Shown here: one piece after another, positions 53,037 to 61,978 of the stretch
Numbering within the stretch: the stretch's first letter is position 1
Layout of the letters: every line of letters begins with the position of its first letter
Assembly (NCBI GenBank): GCA_013314775.1
Contig: JABUFB010000008.1
Location: forward strand, 913,036 to 977,035
Direction: 5' to 3'
DNA: 64,000 bases
DNA from: Armatimonadota bacterium
Lineage (GTDB): Bacteria > Armatimonadota > Zipacnadia > Zipacnadales > JABUFB01
Notes under the pieces: generated by a model
The model's input: only the letters and a program-made list of their open reading frames with translations
Databases searched by the model: none
Told to the model about the DNA's origin: nothing
Translations under genes and position numbers: made by a program

Positions 53037-53549
53037 TTGGAACACATCTGGGCGCCGTGGCGGATAGACTACGTAGCCCGACCCAAGGTCGAAGGCTGCG
53101 TTCTCTGCGCAAAGGCGCGTGCCAGCGACGACGTCGCCGAACAGGTCCTGTACCGCGGGCAGCACAATTACGTGGTGCTCAACGCGTATCCGTACAACAG
53201 CGGCCACCTGATGGTGGTCCCGTATGAGCATGTCGGCGACATTGTGGACGTCCCGCCGGGAGTGTTGGCCGAAATGGCGGTCATCACCCAGGGATGCATC
53301 CGGGCGATGAAGCGTTGCCTGCGGCCGCACGGCGTGAACATCGGCATGAACATTGGCAAAGCCGCGGGGGCGGGGATCGACGAGCATATCCATCTTCACA
53401 TCGTGCCCAGGTGGGAAGGCGACACCAATTTCATGACCAGTTGCGCCGATACGCGCGTCGTGCCCCAGGCTCTTGAGGCATCGGCGTGTGCTCTGCGCCC
53501 CCTGATCGCGGCGGAACTGGGCGAGGGGAAGGCGGCGTGCGAGAGATGA
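53037..53549 (+). CDS. HIT-family nucleotide hydrolase/phosphorylase
   Basis: 170 aa from a TTG start with GAGGATC upstream. EHIWAPWRIDYV and CVLCAKA at the N-terminus are typical of the Ap4A-phosphorylase-type HIT proteins; NAYPYNSGHLMVVPYEHV and the triad motif EHIHLHIVPRW (HxHxHxx) complete it. Two Cys (CVLC) could bind Zn. Cytoplasmic; acts on dinucleoside polyphosphates or adenosine conjugates. Own promoter. Confidence 0.93.
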   Translation: MEHIWAPWRIDYVARPKVEGCVLCAKARASDDVAEQVLYRGQHNYVVLNAYPYNSGHLMVVPYEHVGDIVDVPPGVLAEMAVITQGCIRAMKRCLRPHGVNIGMNIGKAAGAGIDEHIHLHIVPRWEGDTNFMTSCADTRVVPQALEASACALRPLIAAELGEGKAACER

Positions 53550-53733
53550 TGGAAATGCGGTGGAACCGGGCAGGTGCATGGGGCCGGAGCGTCGAAATGT
53601 AGCGTGTAGTCCGCTGGCCGACAGGGAGATATGGCGGCTGCGGTTGTCGTATGCGTGCCCGGTATCCGCGCGGCGTGTCCGGCGCGACGTGCCGATTGGT
53701 GTTCCGTCTACCTCCTCGCTAGGGGGACTGTAC

Positions 53734-56223
53734 ATGATGGCGTCGCTGAACGCTCGCATCACAGCAATGGTCGTATTCCTCGCCCTCAGCGTCACCACGC
53801 TGTCCTTCGCCGCAGGCCCCACTTTCGTCTCCCCCACTGATGGCGCCGTTGTTCGCGGCGAACTGGTGGTGCAGGCGGAGAAGCGTCCGGTGGATGGCAA
53901 CAACAGCGGCTACGTCTCCTACCGCATCACCGGCCAGAACATGTCTGCTCCCAAGGCCGACCTGGCGGTGGCGGTCATCTACCCCTTCGAGTATTCGTGG
54001 GACACACAACAGACATACGTCAATACCGAAGACCCCTGGGACCCCCACAATGGGTCCCGGCGGTTCCCTGACGGAACGTACACCATCACGGCTGTTGCCT
54101 TTGGGCAGGACGGCAAACAGGTTGGAGAGGCCACCAAGATCACGGTCACTGTCGCTAACGGCATCGCGAACCCGCCGCGCAACGCTGACGGCAGGATCCT
54201 GCTTCAACCCGGCGGCGCCCCCGAGCAGACCGTGCGCTACGAGGCCACGGGCGAACTCAATGCTCGCCTGACCCCACTGGAAGTGGACAACCTGCAGCAG
54301 CCGACCCGGCCTGCGCTGGCCGAGATGAAAATGGCTGCCGAATGGCGCAACGTGGTCCGAAAACCCTTCGGACCCGGCCACACGGCCGACGGCAAGCGCT
54401 GGCACGGACAGCGTGACGAAGACTACTACCGCGATCCGCTGCGGCGGGCAATGGTATCAACCTGGCGCGACGTGCAGTACGGCGTAATCGACCAGTACCC
54501 CGAAGAGGGCTGGGTCGAGATGCTGGGACCTGCCCTGTCGGATCTTGGTGAGGCCTGGGAACGGCGCAGCGTGTACTATCTCGGTGATCCAGCGGCAACT
54601 GTGCTTGGAATCCCCGGCGCCAGTTCCGCTGGGGGTGGAATGGGCGCCGGAATGCCCGGCGGCGCGGGTGGGGAGATGGCCGGTGGGATGCCCGGTGCCG
54701 GCGGTCCCGGCATGGCCGGCGGTCCCGGCATGGCCGGCGGTCCCGGCATGGCCGGTGGCGGAATGCCCGCAGGACCGGGCGGCGAGGCCGGAATGATGGG
54801 CGGCATGGCCGGTGGGATGGGCGGCGGAATGGGCGCAGCGACCGCTGGCGAAACGCGCGCGCTTGACCGAGCAGGAAGCTTCGCGCCGCTGAACCTGGAC
54901 GGCCTTGGCCGCAAGTACCGAACGGTGATCCAGAGCAACGGGTCGATGACCAAGCTCCAGGTCGGTGACCCCCGCTGGCCGCTGGCAGAACTGTGGATCA
55001 CATACCCGACGGCTCCCGTCAAGGAGGGCGACGAATGGACGGGCCCGATGACCGTCCTTCCGTTCTTCGATCAGGAGTTTCACATTCTCGTTAGCCCCAA
55101 CGGCGGCTCGACCTTCGGTCCCAATCACCTGACCCCGCTGTATCATCACACCCGCCGGATGGTGGGTTCTGCTGGGGGCACGCAAATTGTGGAGGTGCTC
55201 CCGGGCGGCCGCAATGGCCCGATCAAACATATTCTCGACGGCTTTGAGTACTACAAGGGTTACGAGTGTGCACGGATTGTCACCCGGTACCGCAACTACT
55301 CGGACCCCGATTCCTGGAGCCTGGAGCAGATGCAGGGCTGGCGCCTAAGCGACATCAACCCGCGCTTGCTGGCAACCGGCACCAACTCAGATTCCGCCAT
55401 GGTGCAGACCGACCTGGTGCGCGTCACTTACTTTGCCTACAGATCCGGTCATGTCGTGGGCATGGAAGACAACTACTTCCACAAGCTGTGGTTGAATGAA
55501 GGCGGCTTCAGCGGACTGATGGACCGGACCGCGCGCAACCGGCTGTGGTCCTCGTCCGAGATCGTCATGCCTTCCATGTCTCGTGCGGTCCCCCCGTATG
55601 ACGGGGCAACCTGGCCGATTGATGAGGACCGGTCCCTGGCTGTGCGTGGCGGCGCGGCGGCAGGCGGCGCGGCGGGCATGATGGGACCCGGCATGGGCAT
55701 GGAGATGCCTGGTGCCGGAATGCCCGGTGCCGGCATGGCCGGAGGGATGCCTGGCGCCATGCCAGGGCCTGGCGCCATGCCCGGAGCTCCGGTGGGTGGT
55801 GCGCCCGGCATGGGTGGTGGAATGATGGGTGCGGGAATGGCCCCCCCCGGCATGGGAGGAGAAATGCCAGGCATGGCGGGAGCCGGTGGCGCGGCCGCGG
55901 CCCAGGGCGACGATGCGATGATGACCAATGTTGTCGCCAATCTTACGCTCAAGATCGTTGAGGAGCAGGGCTCCGAGACCCGCAATGCCCGGCCGAAGAC
56001 GGAATACGCCGCGCTGCCCAGCGTCAATGTCGCCACTCCGCCGCCCGGCGCGAAGAGTACAGCCGCGCAGGCGATCCGGCGCTACATCGTGGTCGAGGAT
56101 GAGGGCGTTTTCTACCTGCCTGAGTCACCGCAGCTTCAGGGCAAACGCGGGGTAGCCATCGACACGTCCGCCGACCAACTGATCAAGCTCGGGTTCACAC
56201 CCGACGCTGCGATCAAGTTCTAG
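53734..56223 (+). CDS. Secreted protein with two Gly/Met-rich segments
   Basis: 829 aa. Start ATG follows AGGGGG; signal peptide NARITAMVVFLALSVTTLSFA. An N-terminal Ig-like domain (GPTFVSPTDGAVVRGELVVQ) is followed by a polar domain. Two low-complexity stretches rich in Gly, Met, Pro and Ala lie at about residues 295-372 and 640-725. Between them is a beta-rich domain (FHILVSPNGGSTFGPNHLTP) and after them a short conserved-looking end. Methionine-rich Gly repeats could bind Cu(I) or give a flexible linker. No family recognised. No membrane anchor is visible apart from the leader. Confidence 0.65.
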   Translation: MMASLNARITAMVVFLALSVTTLSFAAGPTFVSPTDGAVVRGELVVQAEKRPVDGNNSGYVSYRITGQNMSAPKADLAVAVIYPFEYSWDTQQTYVNTEDPWDPHNGSRRFPDGTYTITAVAFGQDGKQVGEATKITVTVANGIANPPRNADGRILLQPGGAPEQTVRYEATGELNARLTPLEVDNLQQPTRPALAEMKMAAEWRNVVRKPFGPGHTADGKRWHGQRDEDYYRDPLRRAMVSTWRDVQYGVIDQYPEEGWVEMLGPALSDLGEAWERRSVYYLGDPAATVLGIPGASSAGGGMGAGMPGGAGGEMAGGMPGAGGPGMAGGPGMAGGPGMAGGGMPAGPGGEAGMMGGMAGGMGGGMGAATAGETRALDRAGSFAPLNLDGLGRKYRTVIQSNGSMTKLQVGDPRWPLAELWITYPTAPVKEGDEWTGPMTVLPFFDQEFHILVSPNGGSTFGPNHLTPLYHHTRRMVGSAGGTQIVEVLPGGRNGPIKHILDGFEYYKGYECARIVTRYRNYSDPDSWSLEQMQGWRLSDINPRLLATGTNSDSAMVQTDLVRVTYFAYRSGHVVGMEDNYFHKLWLNEGGFSGLMDRTARNRLWSSSEIVMPSMSRAVPPYDGATWPIDEDRSLAVRGGAAAGGAAGMMGPGMGMEMPGAGMPGAGMAGGMPGAMPGPGAMPGAPVGGAPGMGGGMMGAGMAPPGMGGEMPGMAGAGGAAAAQGDDAMMTNVVANLTLKIVEEQGSETRNARPKTEYAALPSVNVATPPPGAKSTAAQAIRRYIVVEDEGVFYLPESPQLQGKRGVAIDTSADQLIKLGFTPDAAIKF
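54700..54753 (+). repeat. Three perfect 18-bp tandem repeats inside the Gly/Met-rich gene
   Basis: GGCGGTCCCGGCATGGCC occurs three times without mismatch, coding GGPGMA each time. It shows recent expansion by slippage within the first low-complexity segment. Confidence 0.9.
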
Positions 56224-56246
56224 AACATGCCACAGGGCGAAGCGAC

Positions 56247-56282
56247 GACAGCCGCGGGCTTACGCCGCGGCTGTCTGATTTT
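56247..56282 (+). terminator. Intrinsic terminator after the Gly/Met-rich gene
   Basis: Perfect 11-bp stem GACAGCCGCGG / CCGCGGCTGTC with a 7-base loop and a following TGATTTT, 23 bases after the stop. Confidence 0.82.
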
Positions 56283-56335
56283 GCCGGTATTGCCACGGGA
56301 ACCACGAGACGCCCAAGAGAATCTAAGAGCGTGTG

Positions 56336-57565
56336 ATGAGAACCCCTCTGACCCTGTTCTGCCTGGCCGTGCTGTCCGCCTTCCAGGCGGGCCATTGCCA
56401 GCCGGCAACCACGCGGATCCTGCGTGAACAGGTGCAGCTTGCCATCTGGCATGGTGGCACCCGCGATGATCTCAAGCCGGTTGGTGCGGTCACGCGCCTG
56501 GTTCAGCGCGACCATCCCGGCCTGGTTCTGACAATCCGCGCGCTGCCACCCGAGACCATGCTGCACCAGCTCAAGCAGTGGGCCAGCCAGGATAACGAAG
56601 GCCTGCCGGACATCGTGATCATTCCCGATCGCTGGCTCCCCATTTTCGCACACGCCCTCCAGCCCCTGAATGCTCTCGTCGACGGCCGGAAACTGCAGTG
56701 CTATCCGCCGTCCGTCAGGGAGAGCCTGCGCCACGCCGGAAAGCTCTACGGGATCCCGTGGATCACCCGCTCGCGCGCTCTCTTCTATCGTCCCGACTTG
56801 CTGCAGGCGGCCGGGGTCTTGGTCCCGAAGACCTGGAACGACACTCTGGTCGCTGCAAGGCGATGTCACAGGCCGCCGGATGTGTACGGATTCGGCCTGG
56901 CAGGTATCCGGGACGATTCAGGCGCGCGCATGTTCCTGCAGGTACTCTGGTCATTGGGGGGCGATCTGCCATTGGTGGGTGAGCCAGGAAGGACCAACAT
57001 GGCGGCACTGGAGGCCGCGCTGGGCCTGTACCGAGATCTGCACAGCGCCAGTGAGCCCGAGGTGCTTGCGTGGGACCAGGAGTCGCTTGAGGGGTTTTTC
57101 GAGGATGGCCGGCTGGCGATGATGGTGGCGGACTGTGACTTCGCGCAGTACCTCAAGGCCGAAGGTGGCGACCTCAAGTGGGCCACCGCGCCCTTGCCTG
57201 CCGGGCTATCCGTCGTCGGCCAGATTGATGTAGATGTCGCATGCATCCTCAAGCCCACGCGTCATCTGGAAGCCTCCGCGAAGGTGCTCGCGTCGCTTCT
57301 TGGCTCTGAACAGGCGGAAGCACGGCTGGCTCTGGGTGGAATACCTGTACACGCGGACCTGCTGGAGAGATACCGACTCGAGCCCGACTATGCGGCTTTC
57401 ATCGCTGACATTCACAGGGCGCGCGGGGTGCCTTCGGAACGCTGGGACGCGGCGCAGGCCGTGATTTCGGATGCACTGTTCGCGCTGCTTACGGGCCGCC
57501 AGGGGGTCGCCGAGACAGCACGTTTCATCGCCAACAGCCTGTCTGGTCCCGCGCCCAGGCAGTAG
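56336..57565 (+). CDS. Orphan extracellular solute-binding protein (family 1, ABC-type)
   Basis: 409 aa. Signal peptide LTLFCLAVLSAFQAGHC; the Cys may be a lipobox (QAGHC), though not ideal. Features: PDIVIIPDRWLPIFA, KLYGIPWITRSRALFYRPDLLQAAG with VPKTWNDTL (the classical 'P.TWdel' hinge), and FEDGRLAMMVADCDFAQYL. This is the maltose/oligosaccharide-binding type. No permease or ATPase gene adjoins, so transport partners must lie elsewhere. Converges on signal peptidase with a 3-base gap. Confidence 0.85.
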   Translation: MRTPLTLFCLAVLSAFQAGHCQPATTRILREQVQLAIWHGGTRDDLKPVGAVTRLVQRDHPGLVLTIRALPPETMLHQLKQWASQDNEGLPDIVIIPDRWLPIFAHALQPLNALVDGRKLQCYPPSVRESLRHAGKLYGIPWITRSRALFYRPDLLQAAGVLVPKTWNDTLVAARRCHRPPDVYGFGLAGIRDDSGARMFLQVLWSLGGDLPLVGEPGRTNMAALEAALGLYRDLHSASEPEVLAWDQESLEGFFEDGRLAMMVADCDFAQYLKAEGGDLKWATAPLPAGLSVVGQIDVDVACILKPTRHLEASAKVLASLLGSEQAEARLALGGIPVHADLLERYRLEPDYAAFIADIHRARGVPSERWDAAQAVISDALFALLTGRQGVAETARFIANSLSGPAPRQ

Positions 57566-57568
57566 CGG

Positions 57569-58192
57569 CTACCAAAGTCGCTGCGGCGGGTCCTCGGGGA
57601 CTTCCAGCTCCACGTGCTCAATCCGCTTGCGGCGCGACCAGGGATAGATAACCGCATCGACCCTGCCCAGCACGTGGTCGGCTTTGAGCGTGCCGATGTC
57701 GCGACTGTCCTCGCTGAAATTGCGGTTGTCTCCCAGCAGGAAGATTTCGCCGGCGGGGACGGTCGTGAGAACGGGTCGCTCGCGGATCAGTCGCTCCCGC
57801 TTGATGTACGGTTCATTCGGCCAGACGCCGTTCACCATGGCCTGGCCGAAAGCAACCCCCACAAGATCCCCCTCGACAGCTATGACACGCTTGACGAGGT
57901 TCTCGTGGTTCTCGGGTCGCTTCACGACCACGATATCACCACGCTGCGGCAGACGATCACCGTACGCATCGATGCGGATCACGTAAACGTCGCCGCGTTT
58001 CAGCGTGGGGTCCATGGAGTCGGAGACCACCACACCGATGCGTATGGTGCGGGCGAGCCAGACAACGAACACCGCAACGGCGATGAGCAGGACCCACACG
58101 GCCCACCTGCCCACCGGGCGCTTCAGGATCGCACCAGCCTGGGATGCAAGACCTGATTGTCGCAACTCAACCGTCTCCTGCCCCGGCCACAT
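57569..58192 (-). CDS. lepB: Signal peptidase I
   Basis: 207 aa. One N-terminal TM helix (WAVWVLLIAVAVFVVWLA), then catalytic Ser in VVSDSMDPTLKRGD and general-base Lys in KRVIAVEGD. GDNRNFSEDSRDIG and a conserved end complete the S26 family. Cleaves Sec signal peptides on the outer face of the inner membrane. A second in-frame TTG at about 58168 with GGAG before it is a possible alternative start. Co-transcribed with the upstream ceramidase-like gene (15-bp gap). Confidence 0.95.
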   Translation of the reverse strand: MWPGQETVELRQSGLASQAGAILKRPVGRWAVWVLLIAVAVFVVWLARTIRIGVVVSDSMDPTLKRGDVYVIRIDAYGDRLPQRGDIVVVKRPENHENLVKRVIAVEGDLVGVAFGQAMVNGVWPNEPYIKRERLIRERPVLTTVPAGEIFLLGDNRNFSEDSRDIGTLKADHVLGRVDAVIYPWSRRKRIEHVELEVPEDPPQRLW

Positions 58193-58207
58193 TCCGCCCG
58201 TGCGCCT

Positions 58208-59533
58208 TCAGCTATCAGCCACGAGCCTGCCGATCAGTTGGAGCCCGGCATCAATCACCATGCCACCGGCCTCGGGGGCCAGCTTACTCCAGCCCGAGGG
58301 AGTCGGCTCGTAGCCGCCCTCACTGAAGGCCCGCGGCGTCGGAACATAGCCCTGGTAACCGTTTGAGTACCCGACGAACCCCGTGAAAGGCAGGGGCGAC
58401 CGGGACTTCAGTTCGAGCTGGTACTCCACGAATAGTTCGAAGGGGCCGCTCACCAGAGCGCCGTCGCCGACCCGCAATGCCTGTATCTCGCAGTCCTCGT
58501 GGTAATCGCCGCGGGCCGCCAGCTTGAGCAGTTCCTGGGCGAAGACCGCCTCCGGCACCCCGTCCACCTGAGCGCGGATGGGGCCCACCGCCAAATCCAC
58601 GATGCGTTGCGCATTAGCGACCTGCTCGGGGGTGAAACTGCGCCCCGGGATGCTCTCGACCGTGGACGCGATCCCGGCGGGAGCGTCTGATGCCATGTCG
58701 TCCCGGCTCAATAGCCCAACCAACGCCGCCGCGCCGACGATGGTTCCCAGCCGCCAGGCCTCATAGAACCCACGCTGCTGGTTGGGGCGCTTGTAGTTGA
58801 TGTGATTGATGTTGCCCGTTGCCCCATTGAGCACGATCCCGGTTCCGCCACGAGCCTGCTCCACGACCTTGATCGCGTATCCGGGCCAGTCCGCGGAGTA
58901 CAGCCAGTTGTCGCCTGCCAGGATCGCCGGGTGCAGGGCGTAGTTGAGCACCGAGGCGATAGCCTGACCATCTTCGCCGTCCACACGGAGGGTCAGGATT
59001 TCCGGGTCTACCGGGCCCAATACCTCGGTCACGCTGTCCGGGTCCAGCCCCTCCCAGTTCATGTGGGTTTCCCCGTCCGCGGTGCGCAGGCGTCGGTTGT
59101 TCACGGGCTCTTCGGCAATGCCCTTCCCCCACGCAATCCTGGCCGGGCGCATCGAATCGAAAGCCATCTTCACGGCCCCGGCGGCAGTCCGGGCAGTGAG
59201 GGAGACCAGCTCCGCACCGGCAGTCTCGCCGAGAATGCCCAGGAACGCCGGGCCCGCGTGAGTGTGGGTGGCGGCGGTGAGGATGCGCTCGGGCGCAATG
59301 TCACACAGTTCGGCAGCCCGGCCTCGCAGTTCCGCGGCGAAGGGCGCGTAGAAGCCGCAGACGTCCAGGACCACGAGGCCGAAGGCAGGGCCGTCGTCCT
59401 CGCGCAAGACCAGCGCGCGGGCATACAGTGGGTCATGGATGCCCTTGCTGCCCTCCTCACGCACGTTTCCGTCCATCCAGCAGCCCACGTGGGGGGTGAT
59501 GTTGACCTTCGCGGCACCGGCGTACAGGGACAT
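58208..59533 (-). CDS. Neutral/alkaline ceramidase-like protein
   Basis: 441 aa without a signal peptide. Starts SLYAGAAKVNITPHVGCWMD, typical of the neutral/non-lysosomal ceramidase N-terminal domain. Conserved metal segment TAATHTHAGPAFLG and GIVLNGATGNINH follow, with NYALHPAIL as a likely second His site. It lacks the C-terminal ceramidase domain of full enzymes, so it belongs to the shorter related hydrolases of uncertain substrate. Precedes lepB on the same strand. A palindrome lies upstream. Confidence 0.85.
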   Translation of the reverse strand: MSLYAGAAKVNITPHVGCWMDGNVREEGSKGIHDPLYARALVLREDDGPAFGLVVLDVCGFYAPFAAELRGRAAELCDIAPERILTAATHTHAGPAFLGILGETAGAELVSLTARTAAGAVKMAFDSMRPARIAWGKGIAEEPVNNRRLRTADGETHMNWEGLDPDSVTEVLGPVDPEILTLRVDGEDGQAIASVLNYALHPAILAGDNWLYSADWPGYAIKVVEQARGGTGIVLNGATGNINHINYKRPNQQRGFYEAWRLGTIVGAAALVGLLSRDDMASDAPAGIASTVESIPGRSFTPEQVANAQRIVDLAVGPIRAQVDGVPEAVFAQELLKLAARGDYHEDCEIQALRVGDGALVSGPFELFVEYQLELKSRSPLPFTGFVGYSNGYQGYVPTPRAFSEGGYEPTPSGWSKLAPEAGGMVIDAGLQLIGRLVADS

Positions 59534-59552
59534 GACGATCCTCCAGGCAGAT

Positions 59553-59570
59553 GGTATGGTCTATCATACC
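59553..59570. promoter_or_regulatory. Palindromic operator candidate upstream of the ceramidase-like gene
   Basis: GGTATG-GTCTAT-CATACC, a perfect 6-bp inverted repeat 20 bases before the start codon. The size and spacing are typical of dimeric repressor (GntR or LacI-like) sites. The remainder of the 330-base gap holds no gene. Confidence 0.45.
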
Positions 59571-59810
59571 GAGTCTGCAGGAGAATGTCAGCGGAGGAAA
59601 AGGGAAGAGGCGTGGGTGGAATCAGAAGCCGCGGGAGGCCCGGCTTTCACGGCTCGGTTTCATCAAGACAGTCGGGCGCGGGGTGGGTGCGTTGGCCGCA
59701 TGCTTGCGCGGCGTTGCGGCAATAGCTCTGCGTTCGCAGGAAGGTTACGACGTGGGCTACCGAGAGGAAACCGTACATTGGCGACCATGAAGGTACCCGG
59801 CAGCCTCGAA

Positions 59811-59840
59811 ACGGCCGCCCGGAGCGATCCAGGCGGCCGT
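59811..59840 (-). terminator. Hairpin terminator for the pilin-like gene
   Basis: Perfect 9-bp stem ACGGCCGCC / GGCGGCCGT with a 12-base loop. Read on the minus strand it ends in TTTCGAGG. Confidence 0.5.
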
Positions 59841-59862
59841 GTGGCGTCTTGTCTCGGGGGCA

Positions 59863-60515
59863 TCAGCCTTCGAAGCGGTAGTCGAACTCGTAGTAGTGAG
59901 GGGTCGCGGAGAAGGTGGAAGGACCGAACTTCAGGCTGTCCCAGCCCCGCCACTTGGCGTGGCCGTCGGCATAGCAGATGTTCGTCCCGCCATTGTGCTT
60001 ATTGGCGTAACCTTTGCTGCCGTCCACGCTCCCGGTGGTCGCAGTGTAGTAACACTGGAAGTCCATCACCATGAAAACGGAGGCAGGGGACATAACCGCG
60101 GACATCGGCTGGTTGGATAGCCCCACGAAACCCGAGGGATAGCTGATGTGATAGTGGTTGTACCCGTACCCAAGGTCCGGGTAGCGCACGTGGGCATTGT
60201 GGTTGCTGCAGGTACCGGTTGCGCAGAGATCACCTTTGTGGGACGGACAGACAAACAGCTGGGTGTTCTTCATGTAGGGGGCGACGCGGTCACACCAGAA
60301 GTAGCTTCCCCACCAGGCCGCCGACACATAGCGCTCGTCATAGTCCTGACCATACATGAGAACGGCGAGGCCGATCTGCTTGACGTTTGAGAGGCAACTG
60401 GCGGATCGTGCCTTCTCACGGCCCCTGCGAACACAGGAAACAGGATGGCGGCCAGGATAGCGATGATGGCGATGACCACGAGCAACTCGATGAGCGTGAA
60501 GCCTCGACGGGTCAT
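59863..60515 (-). pseudogene. Type IV pilin-like protein (H-x9-DG type), interrupted by a single-base frameshift
   Basis: From ATG 60515 (GGAGGTG upstream) the frame reads MTRRGFTLIELLVVIAIIAI, the class III prepilin leader with Phe-Thr-Leu-Ile-Glu. At about 60419-60425 (GGCCCC on the plus strand) the reading frame shifts. The next frame continues without a break as REKARSASCLSNVKQIGLAV, then YGQDYDERY, and HNGGTNICYADG near the C-terminus. Total length 653 bases means one base is missing from 654 (217 aa). Such proteins are abundant in Armatimonadota/Planctomycetota. A near-consensus promoter precedes it, so a sequencing or assembly error is as likely as real decay. Confidence 0.88.
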
Positions 60516-60566
60516 GTGCGGCACCTCCGTTTGGTGGGTGCATACGCGCAACAGTGCGCAAAAACC

Positions 60567-60595
60567 ATTATACTGACCGTCAGCAGACAAAGCAA
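60567..60595 (-). promoter_or_regulatory. Sigma-70 promoter of the pilin-like gene
   Basis: On the minus strand TTGCTT, 17 bases, TATAAT, about 50 bases before the ATG at 60515. Confidence 0.72.
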
Positions 60596-60637
60596 TAACC
60601 GGAGCCACGGCAAGAAGCCTTCGAGCACCTTTGGCCG

Positions 60638-60666
60638 TTGACTTGGCGTGCCGCAAGGTCTACAGT
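60638..60666 (+). promoter_or_regulatory. Sigma-70-type promoter of the MFS gene
   Basis: TTGACT, 17 bases, TACAGT, about 40 bases before the MFS start. It is back-to-back with the pilin promoter. Confidence 0.65.
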
Positions 60667-60705
60667 CAATGCCCGTTGGGGCATCCATCCAGGCGTAGTG
60701 CTAAC

Positions 60706-61917
60706 ATGCCGCCCACCCACGTCGATCCAGTTCCCGAAATCGCCGCAACATCGCGCCGGACGCGCGTCTCCCAGTTGTTGGCCCTGTCTATGGGCCATGC
60801 GCTGAATGACGCGTACGTGAATTTCATCGCTCCGCTTTGGCCGCAGATCAAGGAGCGGTTCGTGCTGAACAATGCGGATGTCGGCGCGATCGCTTTCTGG
60901 TGGGGACTGACCACCAGCCTGAGCCAGCCGGTGTTCGGGTATATCACCGACCGCAGGCAGCCCAGGCGACTGATCGTGGTTGCCACGCTCATCAGCACCC
61001 TGTTCTTCAGCTTCGTGGGGTATGCGCGGACGCTGCCGGAGTTCCTGGCATGCATCATTCTCGGCGGAATGGGCGTGGCCATTTACCACCCGAGAGCTGG
61101 GGCGCTTGCGGTTGCGGTGTCCGGGAACAAACGGGCGCTGGGGATGGGACTGTTTGGCGCTGGAGGGGCAATCGGATACGCTTTCGGATACCTGGGCAGC
61201 CCGTACCTGCACGATCTCGCGGGCAGCATGAGGGGGCTGGTCTACGCGGCCCCGGTGGGCATACTGGGCGCGCTGGTACTGGTCTGGGTGAATGCTGAGG
61301 CGCGCATATCCAAGCCTGCCGTGGCTTTCAGCCTGCGACAGCACTTTCTCCCCTATCTCGGGCAACTGGCCCCGCTCATGGCCGTGATGGTGCTGCGGTC
61401 CGCGACGGTAATCGCCTTCGGTAACTTCATCCCGCTGATGCTCAGCGAACAGGGCCGGGCGCTAGTGTCCGGCGGGCATGCGGGCTTCTACTTCATCGCG
61501 GGCGGGGCAATCGGAGGCATCGCCGGCGGGCATATCTCGGACAGGTTCGGCCGGCGCGGGATCACCATCATCAGCCTGCTAATGAGCCCGCCGATCCTGT
61601 ACTACGCGCTGCAGGCCGCCGCATTGCCGTCGCTGCACGTGTTCTTCGCGCTCCTGTTCCTGGCGGGGTTCATCATGCGTGGCGCAGAGGCCACAAACAT
61701 CACCCACACCCAGGAGCTGCTGCCCGAAGGCGCCAGTCTCGGCGCGTCCCTGGGCATGGGCGGCGTTTGGGGTATCGCGGGGCTTGTGGGACCAGTCGTT
61801 GGCAGGATGGCGGACGAGTACGGCGTGGCCTACGCGCTGGGGTGGATCGTGTGGGTCCCTGTAGCGGCGGGGATTGTGGCGTTTTTCATCCCGAAGGGCA
61901 GCACGCATCGTCGTTGA
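60706..61917 (+). CDS. MFS transporter (fosmidomycin-resistance-like)
   Basis: 403 aa, twelve predicted helices. SMGHALNDAYVNFIAPLWPQ opens the first helix as in the Fsr group; the loop motif YITDRRQPRR and its repeat in the second half, HISDRFGRRG, mark the MFS A-motif. The rest is Gly/Ala-rich membrane sequence (YFIAGGAIGGIAGG). Inner-membrane exporter of a small molecule. The chosen ATG has AGGCG upstream; an earlier in-frame ATG at 60631 lies upstream of the promoter boxes and was rejected. Confidence 0.9.
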   Translation: MPPTHVDPVPEIAATSRRTRVSQLLALSMGHALNDAYVNFIAPLWPQIKERFVLNNADVGAIAFWWGLTTSLSQPVFGYITDRRQPRRLIVVATLISTLFFSFVGYARTLPEFLACIILGGMGVAIYHPRAGALAVAVSGNKRALGMGLFGAGGAIGYAFGYLGSPYLHDLAGSMRGLVYAAPVGILGALVLVWVNAEARISKPAVAFSLRQHFLPYLGQLAPLMAVMVLRSATVIAFGNFIPLMLSEQGRALVSGGHAGFYFIAGGAIGGIAGGHISDRFGRRGITIISLLMSPPILYYALQAAALPSLHVFFALLFLAGFIMRGAEATNITHTQELLPEGASLGASLGMGGVWGIAGLVGPVVGRMADEYGVAYALGWIVWVPVAAGIVAFFIPKGSTHRR

Positions 61918-61922
61918 GGCAC

Positions 61923-61960
61923 GACCGCGCGGCGCCGTATCTCACCTGCGCCGCGCGGTC
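61923..61960. terminator. Bidirectional hairpin between convergent genes
   Basis: Perfect 12-bp stem GACCGCGCGGCG / CGCCGCGCGGTC with a 14-base loop, between the MFS and isomerase stops. No long T-run. Confidence 0.5.
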
Positions 61961-61978
61961 ATGCCTTTGCTCGCCCGG

